Part shown: piece by piece, positions 57,501 through 64,000 of the stretch
Numbering within the stretch: position 1 is the first letter of the stretch
How the letters are laid out: every line of letters begins with the position of its first letter
NCBI GenBank assembly: GCA_958299035.1
Contig: CATQJL010000112.1
Coordinates: forward strand, 45,404,941-45,468,940
Direction of reading: 5' to 3'
Origin: Cylicocyclus nassatus
Taxonomy: Eukaryota > Nematoda > Chromadorea > Rhabditida > Strongylidae
DNA: 64,000 nt
Notes under the pieces: model-generated
What the model was told of the DNA's origin: nothing
Seen by the model: the letters and a program-made list of their open reading frames with translations, nothing else
Database searches by the model: none
Translations under genes and position numbers: made by a program

Positions 57501-58478
57501 AATGCATTGCCGAATACCAAAATTCTTTTTGGTTATCCGCTTAGAAATTGGCAGGAAGCATCTGGAAAGTGAGTAAATGAGCTCACATTTCATCAATGAT
57601 GTAATTTTTCATAAATTCAGAAATGGCCTGCCTGCTGTTGCTGTTACACTTTCGGAATTAGCATCCAGACTGCAAAATTGCTATCACCTGACAACTGCTG
57701 GAAAATTTGCTGACGCTATCGTGAAACTTCGAAAAATTCTTCTTTCTGTACCTATGCTAGTTGTGAATTCAAAACAAGAAGTAGCTGAAGCAGAACAGTT
57801 GATCGAGATCTGTAGGAATTATCTTGTTGGTCTTTTAATGGAATGCGCAAGAAAGGTATGTTACCGCGGTCTTGTCCGAAAAATAAGTGTAGTTTCGACA
57901 TAGCAGATATATCTATCTGTAGGAAATCCCGAAAAGCTCGCCTGCGGATTTGAAGCGAAATGCTGAGATGCTGGCATACTTCACTCACTGTGAGCTGCAA
58001 CCTATCCATCGAATACTCACGTTGAGGACCGCCATTAACGCTTTCTTCAAACTCAAGCAAATGCGTACATGCGCATCCATGTGCAAACGTCTTCTGGAAC
58101 TAGGTTTGTGCTTTCAAAGCTTGAGTTTTGTGAGCAAAGTGACTGTGCTTAGGTCCTAAGCCAGAGGTCGCTGCACAAATTAGGAAGGTATTAGCCGCTG
58201 CCGAGCAGGACAATAAGGATCCCAATCAGGTTAGGCTCTTGTTATTGAGTGTTCTTATTTGATTGTTTTGCTTGCAGCTGGCGTATGATGAGCACAACCC
58301 GTTTGTTGTTTGTTCTCGTAAATACGTGCCGTTATATCGTGGGAAACCGCAATGCAAATGCCCCTTCTGTGGAGCATCATTTAGCGCTGGTCTCGAAGGA
58401 ACGGTCTGCGATGTATGCGAGGTTTCAGAGATTGGAAAGGACGTGATTGGGCTTCGGATTTCTGCTCTACAGAAGTAG
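51566..58478 (+). CDS. copa-1: Coatomer subunit alpha (COPI coat), complete, 28 exons
   Basis: Exons: 51566-51611, 52191-52378, 52429-52597, 52673-52777, 52828-52953, 53019-53122, 53285-53424, 53498-53680, 53902-54046, 54099-54209, 54265-54435, 54488-54574, 54686-54777, 54832-54930, 55147-55228, 55276-55443, 55495-55601, 55652-55788, 55840-56006, 56108-56245, 56827-56892, 57048-57156, 57223-57400, 57485-57568, 57621-57855, 57923-58103, 58153-58229, 58278-58478. They total 3696 nt: 1231 aa plus stop, close to the ~1200-1230 of animal and yeast alpha-COP. Residues ~1-300 are WD40 repeats (QLWDYR, KVWNY, RIWNW, RIWDI, KMWRY, RVWDM); the middle is the coatomer WD-associated solenoid; an acidic linker lies in exons 21-22; the C-terminal domain ends in CKCPFCG...CDVC. 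It coats Golgi vesicles for retrograde transport to the ER. No frameshift or missing exon is seen; all introns are GT-AG. The gene symbol follows the C. elegans orthologue. Confidence 0.96.
56246..56826. other. Long intron 20 of the coatomer gene
   Basis: At 581 bp this is, with intron 1 (51612-52190, 579 bp), far longer than the other introns (about 47-220 bp). It contains frames on both strands but no recognised domain; possibly a decayed insertion. Confidence 0.5.
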
Positions 58479-59230
58479 TGCGATTGCAAGGGGCCGAATC
58501 ACTTTCTTGCATAAGGGTTACTTCTATGTTTGCGATAATTTATTTATTTATAATCCAAGAAATTTCACTGTAAACTTCCATATGATATCAGGATGTGCGT
58601 GAGTTTTTCCAAAAGAATTTTCTGCCGGCTCTCATGGTTAAGGGTTTTTGTGCTGAAAAGTAATAATGTTTGTAGTCACGGTTGAGCTATCAGATTCTAT
58701 CTTAATTCATTTTGTGCTTTTATGAAAAGTGTGATAAGGCATATGTTCAGATGTGATAAAGGTTTTCGAATTTTGATATTGTCTTATTTATCCGCTTTAT
58801 AGTAGCTGAAGTGAAGAGTGGAATAAGGTGCAGGCAAGAGCTAGCATCGAAAACGATTTCTGTTTGGCTCAAAAATACTTTTTGCTTCAATGTAGAAATG
58901 GGTTAACTATGTTTTTGAGAATCTTGTAGAACTTTATCAAACTTCTTTCAAATGAAAGTCATATTGTCAACAAGCATTTGGGTTTGCACTTTGTAAAAAA
59001 GTTTAGTTCCGTTTTGTAGGTGGGTCTATAAATTACGAGGGACCCGAGTGAGGTGTGCTTTAGTAGAGCCTATCAGGTCGCTGTTAGACTAGCTAGCGTG
59101 AATTGTCCTTAGCATAAGCCTCGGTTATGCAAAAGACAATTACGGTTATCTGAAGAAAAAGGAAAAGAACTGTATCCGTGCTTATTTCAGGCGCTGTTTT
59201 GTTATCTTTCTCGAAAGCTCCATATCCCTC
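58479..59230. other. 3' flank of the coatomer gene
   Basis: An AT-rich 3' untranslated/intergenic region. No canonical AATAAA directly after the stop; 'taatttatttatttataatc' at 58538 may serve. An imperfect hairpin (aattgtcctta ... caaaagacaatt) lies at 59101-59142. Confidence 0.4.
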
Positions 59231-59808
59231 TCAGATAATTGCCGGGGCAGGTGGACCGCAAACGCGCTATTCTGCGGGCGGTCAGCAGAATTTTGGGGCG
59301 TAGCCAGACACTCTATATGGCAGACCTTCAGCGGGCGGTACCTCCTTTATGGTCGCATATTTTGCCAGCGGGCAGCAAAACAGCATTTTCTACAGGCGCT
59401 CGTCAAATAATCTCTATCAGCGAGCGCTCTGACTCTTGTTGCGCAGTTCGAGCGTACGCCGAGCAGAGGTAACACTCTATATGGCAGAGGTGTCATCATT
59501 CGTTTGGTTACCCGATGGGGTATTTTCTTTCAGCGGAAAGTACCTACGGGCTGTGTGGTCCTTCACAAGGGACCGTGCGGCCCTCAACAACTTTGCATAT
59601 TCTCGCGGAATCCGCGAAAATGCGGCCACTGCGCCGCAACTCATCTATGGAGAAACGGCAATCGCTCTCCAAGCAGCTCTCCGCTCTCGTTTGAAATTTG
59701 GTCAACATTTTTTGAATATTTGCAAGTGGACCTTGAGAAATCAGCGGTATTTTTCCGGTGCTCGCTTGCTCATAAATCGCATGGCCGCCTGCCCCGGTAA
59801 TTATCTGA
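59231..59808 (+). mobile_element. Second complete copy of the SL1-carrying TIR element
   Basis: It starts TCAGATAATTGCCGGGGCAG and ends with the inverse, ...CCGGTAATTATCTGA, 578 bp. It is collinear over its whole length with 27218-27804. The terminal repeats are as well preserved as in that copy although the internal leader has decayed. Confidence 0.88.
59501..59625 (+). ncRNA. Decayed SL1-RNA-like unit
   Basis: The leader position reads CGTTTGGTTACCCGATGGG, three bases short and with several changes from SL1, so it could not donate SL1. The next bases GTATTTTC, hairpin I (TATTTTC/GAAAGTA), hairpin II (GTGTGGTCCT with GGGACCGTGC, closed through G-U pairs) and hairpin III (TCGCGGA/TCCGCGA) remain; the Sm-like tract is broken (AACAACTTTGCA). 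Confidence 0.6.
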
Positions 59809-59869
59809 TGGTTTGCTTCCCATCATACCCTCAGGGATCAAATAAGCAGACTGGTGTTGTATGAGGCCA

Positions 59870-60422
59870 GAATCTGGTCAGAAAGGTCTGAAAGGCTAGC
59901 GATTCTAAGAGCCGCTTACAGCTGGTCGAGGCAAATTTCAGGGTAAGAATAGTCACTCAAAATTACAAGCTTTCGACTGATAAAACAGTCAGTCCATAAG
60001 AATGGAAAATACTGCCCTACACGTACCCTACAGACCACACCCTGAGGGTAAAGTGCTCTATGGGCGGAACTGATATTATAAAATGGACAGCCCTGTGGGT
60101 CATTCATAGGCTGGTTTAAGAACACTGCTCTACGAACTACCTACAAACCGATGTTCATAAACAAGGAGAACGCTGTGGGCCGCTCAAAGACCGATATTCT
60201 AGAAAGGACTCCTAATGCCTCACCCCTCTACCCGCCATCCAACAAAGCGCTGTTTAAAAAAAGGCTCTTTACCACTCGGCCACTCGCAGTCATAATTAGA
60301 GGGAAGCACTGCCCTGTGGGCCGCTTACAGTCCGGTAATTATTGAAAAGAACTGACCTGTAAGCCCCTACACTCCATATTTCTAGAGACGCTGCCCACTT
60401 TCATGCCATACTTTATTGAAAA
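59870..60422. repeat. Degenerate array of 'ccctgtgggccgcttacag' units (left part)
   Basis: Short diverged units recur, for example 'agccctgtgggtcattcata', 'cgctgtgggccgctcaaaga' and 'ctgccctgtgggccgcttac', with 'ccgata(a)ttctag' segments between. The array resumes after the Helitron-like insertion, at 60885-61260. Confidence 0.6.
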
Positions 60423-60870
60423 CTAGCTGGCTTACCCGGCTCCGGCGCATGTTCCAAATAGAAAATTCCATTTCTTAACCGATCCGGACCAAACTTGATA
60501 CACATACACTTCGGGCCCCGGCGGGTGTCACAGTCCACTTTTCGCTATCGATCGATGTCGATTTTATCGATTTTTTGCAAAATTTGAGCTAGGGGGCTGG
60601 AATTTGGCAGGGGGTGTAATCGAGGATGCTGATCACCCCCACGGGGGTGATCAGCATGCTCGATTACCCCCCTGTGCCAACTCCCAGCCCCGTAGCTCAA
60701 ATTTTGCAAAAAATCGATAAAATCGATATCGATCGATGACGGAAAGTAGCCTATGACACCCGCCGGGGCCCAAAGTGTATGTGTGCCAAGTTTGGTCCCA
60801 ATCGGCAGACAGACAGACATACATACAGACATACAGACATACAAACAGACATTCAGCTTTATATATAAGA
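60423..60870 (-). mobile_element. Fold-back Helitron-like element, complete, 448 bp
   Basis: On the minus strand it begins A|TCTTATATATAAAGCTGAATG (60870 down), has the (TGTC)n tract, and ends GGCTTACC-inverse ...CCAGCTAG|T at 60423. The middle is a ~200-bp inverted repeat meeting at a near-perfect palindrome (GCTGATCACCCCC-ac-GGGGGTGATCAGC, 60627-60654). A 5' TC and 3' CTAG with A/T flanks fit the Helitron rule (TC...CTRR between A and T). Confidence 0.78.
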
Positions 60871-60884
60871 TTTAACTCTAGTAT

Positions 60885-61260
60885 ATGCCGCTTATCGACC
60901 GAATCTGCACTAGTGATTCCGTGCGAACCCCTACAACCCGATATCACAAATGTCTCACGCCCACAGACGGAATCTAAAAAAAGTGCTGTCCCGTGTGCCG
61001 CACTGCTCTACGAGCCCCCACAAAGCGATCTTCTGAGGGAGAATGACAGCCCACAAACCGTTTTCTAGATGGGGCAAACTTGGGCCGCTCACAGGACGAT
61101 AATTCGACCCCCCCCCAACAAACAAATATTTCAAGGAAACTGCCATTGAATCGCTCCCATTTTACCACTGCGGATTGTGTCTGTTCTATGGACAGCCAAT
61201 AAATCGAAGTTTTAGAAATTAATGCCTTACGCCGGAGACCCATAAGACTGCCCTACACGC
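60885..61260. repeat. Degenerate array, right part
   Basis: Further diverged units such as 'gtgctgtcccgtgtgccgca', 'ttgggccgctcacaggacga' and 'gactgccctacacgccgctt'. The same units left of the Helitron-like copy show it was inserted into a pre-existing array. Confidence 0.55.
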
Positions 61261-62140
61261 CGCTTACCATCAGTACTCTGAGAGTATCTTCGCCCTTTCG
61301 CCACCAACTTTTAACGAAAGTTTCATTGTTATCAAGATAATAGTGGTGTTTTGACCTTGGGAAAAATTCCAAAGGGTTACGAATGTTCAAGGGAGTGGTT
61401 CCTGTTGGGTCTTCGCTGTCCCTCCCGCCGCCAAAAAATCTGTGGATCGCCATCACTGCTACCATACACCGCGCCGTTGTGAAGATTGCAAGCCTTCCCC
61501 CACCTTTCAAAAAAGAACGATTATATTCGTTTTCAATATGAAGCATCCCGAGTTCCATTCCGGCACGGAGCCAGTTCATCGTACCTGATCTCTCATGTAG
61601 CAAAATTCACCCTTCTTTTGATTCCTACTCGTCATGGGTTCGCTTCTACCGTCCTTACATATCTTGATGACCAGCAGATCAAAATGAGCCTCACCGCTCA
61701 TTCTTCATGACTATGGAAAATGTGCACAAATACACAAACACACAGTTTTTCTGCTTTATATATATAGAGATTATTTCCTTTTCTTTCGTGATGTAACATA
61801 TTCATATTATTATATTCTGTAACACTTTCGACAACTAAATGCAAAGTAGAAACCAGTCAAATTTTGAAATCGACCACAGCCACTAACAAACTCGTGTGAG
61901 ACGGGGAAGGAGGAAGAGCTGATAGCAACCTCCAAAATCACCTTCATTGCAATTAAAAAACCCTTCCAGATAACTTGTTTCGAAATTGCTAAATCATTAG
62001 CTGGCAAAGTAGTCGAGATGGAACCCACATATCAAAATCAGTCACAACCACATTTCGTGAAAGAAGGGGAGGATGGAGAAGGGGGTAAGGAGCTGTTAGA
62101 AACCGTATGAAAGCGTCATTCCTATGAAGCTCATCACCAT
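61261..62140. other. Intergenic with diverged repeat units
   Basis: A 116-codon minus frame (61253-61603) shows no recognised domain. Around 61850-61935 and 62015-62110 (and again 62650-62760) similar units occur: 'gtagaaaccagtca', 'accaca', 'gaa.gaggaagagctg.tagaaacc'. No gene. Confidence 0.4.
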
Positions 62141-62274
62141 CTAAATCAATCCTTCAAAGGCATGTCCAGGCTAAACCTAACCCCCCGATTAGTGTCCCCA
62201 GAAGAGGGGCATCTGCGTTGGTTCGGTCTTCTAACGTTGTCTCTGAATGAAGATAAGGGGCCTGGAAGTCCTGA

Positions 62275-62306
62275 CTGGGCGGAGTCTGATATCAGACTCC
62301 GCCCAG
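62275..62306. repeat. Perfect 32-bp palindrome
   Basis: CTGGGCGGAGTCTGAT followed directly by its exact reverse complement, no spacer. A second perfect hairpin (GCTGCAACTGCA, loop CCCA, TGCAGTTGCAGC; 62362-62389) lies 55 bp away. Confidence 0.95.
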
Positions 62307-62389
62307 CCAGGGTCTGCCTCTCGACACGTACTGACAAGACAGTGAGCAGAAGCTGCACACTGCTGCAACTGCACCCATGCAGTTGCAGC

Positions 62390-62956
62390 TCCTCCCCGCT
62401 GGCATGCCGACGAGGACGAGCGATTCGAAACTCGTCCGCGCCCTCAAGACAGGGTCCCCAGGAATTGGGTTTTTTGTGAATTTTGGAGAGTTTGAAGTTC
62501 GGAACTGTAATCGGGCCACGGAAAGGCCCCAGAATGACGAAAACATGGGGGGTCAAGTTTTGGGTGGGCGTTTCCTTCAAAGTAATCCGATACAACAGAG
62601 ACTGACATGAAAAAATGTCGAGAGGAAACAAAGAGACTGACATGAAGAATGGCGAAGTAGGAACCAGTCATCTAACCCATAACAAGACGTGAATTCAATC
62701 GTACCTGCAGAGTTCATGCTTGCGAAAGGGGGGGGGGGGGACTGTTAGGAACCCAACGAGAGTGTCGGCACCTCGAACATTATAGTCTTTTGCACAATAG
62801 CCGCACCTCTTTCTAGAACACTTCTCGAGGAGAAACGATAGCTACTGTACAAAACACGATAGTCTTGTTGACAAACTTTACCCCCGCATCCACCGCCATC
62901 ACTTGCCTCATTTCGCAACTCGTCAACATGTAAGTGCAAATCCTTTCCATTCTTTA
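62390..62956. other. Intergenic, low-complexity G run
   Basis: Contains a direct repeat of 'agagactgacatgaa' (62598 and 62633) and a run of 13 G near 62728. No gene recognised; the 165-codon minus frame 62146-62643 crosses the palindromes and has no domain. Confidence 0.4.
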
Positions 62957-63342
62957 TCTTATATATAAAGCTGAATGTCTGTTTGTCTGTCTGTATGTCT
63001 GTATGTCTGTGTGTACGTATGTTCCGAATAGAAAATTCCATTTCTGAACCGATCGGGACCAAACTTAGCACACATACACTTCGGGCCCCGGCGGGTGTCA
63101 TGTAATCGAGCATGCTAATCACCCCCGTGGGGGAGCATGCTCGATTACACCCCTCTGCCAAATTCCAGCCCCCTAGCTCAAATTTTGCAAAAAATCGATA
63201 AAATCGACATCGATCGATAACGAAAAGTGGACTGTGACACCCGCCGGGGCCCGAAGTGTATGTGTGACAAGTTTGGTCCGGATCGGTTAAGAAATGGAAT
63301 TTTCTATTCGGAACATACGGCGGAGCCGGGTAAGCCAGCTAG
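62957..63342 (+). mobile_element. Fold-back Helitron-like element, complete, 386 bp
   Basis: A|TCTTATATATAAAGCTGAATG at 62957; CGGCGGAGCCG mini-hairpin and CCAGCTAG|T at 63342. The left arm (gttccgaatagaaaattcc ... cgggtgtca) is repeated inverted on the right, meeting at a 'gagcatgct..cacccccgtgggggagcatgctc' palindrome near 63109-63140. Same family as 60423-60870, opposite orientation. Confidence 0.8.
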
Positions 63343-64000
63343 TCATACAATAATCCTTGCAGAAAAAGTCGAAGTTGCCGGTTCAATGTTTGTTATTTAA
63401 GTTGATTCGTTACCATCAATCAGGTATTGAAGGATGTCGAGCAAAAATATTAAAAGAGCGGGTTTTGTAGTACTTCATACCTACAGTATTCCAGTGCTCA
63501 AAAGGATAGTTTAGATAATGCAGTTTGAATAATGCCTCTGAAGGCAGTGGCTTGACAGAATGAGAACCGTGACAAAACAAGGTCCTAGAAAGGAGCCCCG
63601 TAATTAACTGCCACTTCATCCCCGAAAATTCAACGCGAAAGGCAGCGAGCTGAGTGGTACCTATGGGAATTTCTTGGGACAAACGATACGCGCGTGGTAG
63701 TTTTTGTTAGCTAGAGAGCACGGTCTACAAATGCTTCAATCGCTATACTCCAGGGAGTCGCCTGTACAGTCAAGTAGATTTTCCGCTTAACATAGTGTGC
63801 TTGCACTGAAGGTGAAATGCGGTGAAATTTGCGCGTAGCCAAACAAGTATCGTCGACTCTAAAAATCGTGACGACGTCTGCAGTGCGGCCAGTGCGCGCC
63901 GCACGGCACTGCCGCTTTAACGTAAGGCAATCTTGCTTCTCAGCAGTGTAGGCTCCCTGCGGTAGCCATGAAAGTTCCTGTAAGCAAAAAAGATGCAAAA
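63343..64000. other. Window end, no gene recognised
   Basis: Two minus-strand frames (63416-63682 and 63711-63998) show no domain. The second runs to the window edge, so a partial gene cannot be excluded. Confidence 0.35.

Noticed and set aside
62146..62643. 165-codon minus frame as a gene
   Set aside because: Crosses two perfect palindromes, is opposed by plus-strand frames and has no domain.

Overview
This window looks like chromosomal DNA of a nematode, most likely a clade V (strongylid-type) species. The evidence is one large host gene with many introns of about 50-110 bp and GT-AG ends, a strong TTTATTTCAG trans-splice acceptor directly upstream of its start codon, a repeat family that carries a near-perfect nematode SL1 spliced-leader sequence, and abundant RTE-, CR1/jockey- and mariner-type repeats. 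No viral, plasmid or bacterial genes are seen. The species cannot be named from the sequence alone.

Host genes are few. The only certain one is the coatomer alpha subunit (COPI coat) gene at 51566-58478 (+); 28 exons join into an uninterrupted 1231-codon reading frame. A four-exon gene of unknown function lies at 47125-48570 (+) behind a TATA box. A possible two-exon microprotein gene lies at 4875-5244 (-), and a possible small two-exon gene lies in a duplicated block (15431-16283 and 20645-21500). The first ~15 kb are AT-rich, with no convincing large gene, and are dotted with MITEs.

Most of the rest is mobile DNA. At 15.4-21.5 kb a decayed, 5'-truncated non-LTR retrotransposon (endonuclease plus reverse transcriptase) sits exactly between two ~855-bp, ~99% identical direct repeats. 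It has itself been hit by a 1.3-kb TIR element that carries tandem repeats and a tRNA-like hairpin. At 22-28 kb there are non-autonomous Helitron-like elements (A|TC...CTAG|T ends), nested mariner MITEs, and a cluster of a TIR element family with an SL1-RNA-like gene inside. A further full-length copy of that family lies at 59.2-59.8 kb. At 36.9-41.3 kb there is a ruined RTE-type LINE broken by another TIR element and a perfect 69-bp hairpin. At 42967-45777 (-) there is an intact 936-codon Penelope-like element with an N-terminal GIY-YIG nuclease before the reverse transcriptase (Naiad-like domain order). At 59-64 kb degenerate arrays are interrupted by two fold-back Helitron-like copies and two perfect palindromes.

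The most unusual observation is the SL1-RNA-like unit inside the TIR element. It has a 22-nt leader matching SL1 at 21 of 22 positions, an immediate GT splice donor, two hairpins, an AAATTTTG Sm-like tract and a third strong hairpin. This is the layout of a nematode SL RNA, here apparently spread by a DNA transposon. Three partial or diverged copies keep the same hairpins.
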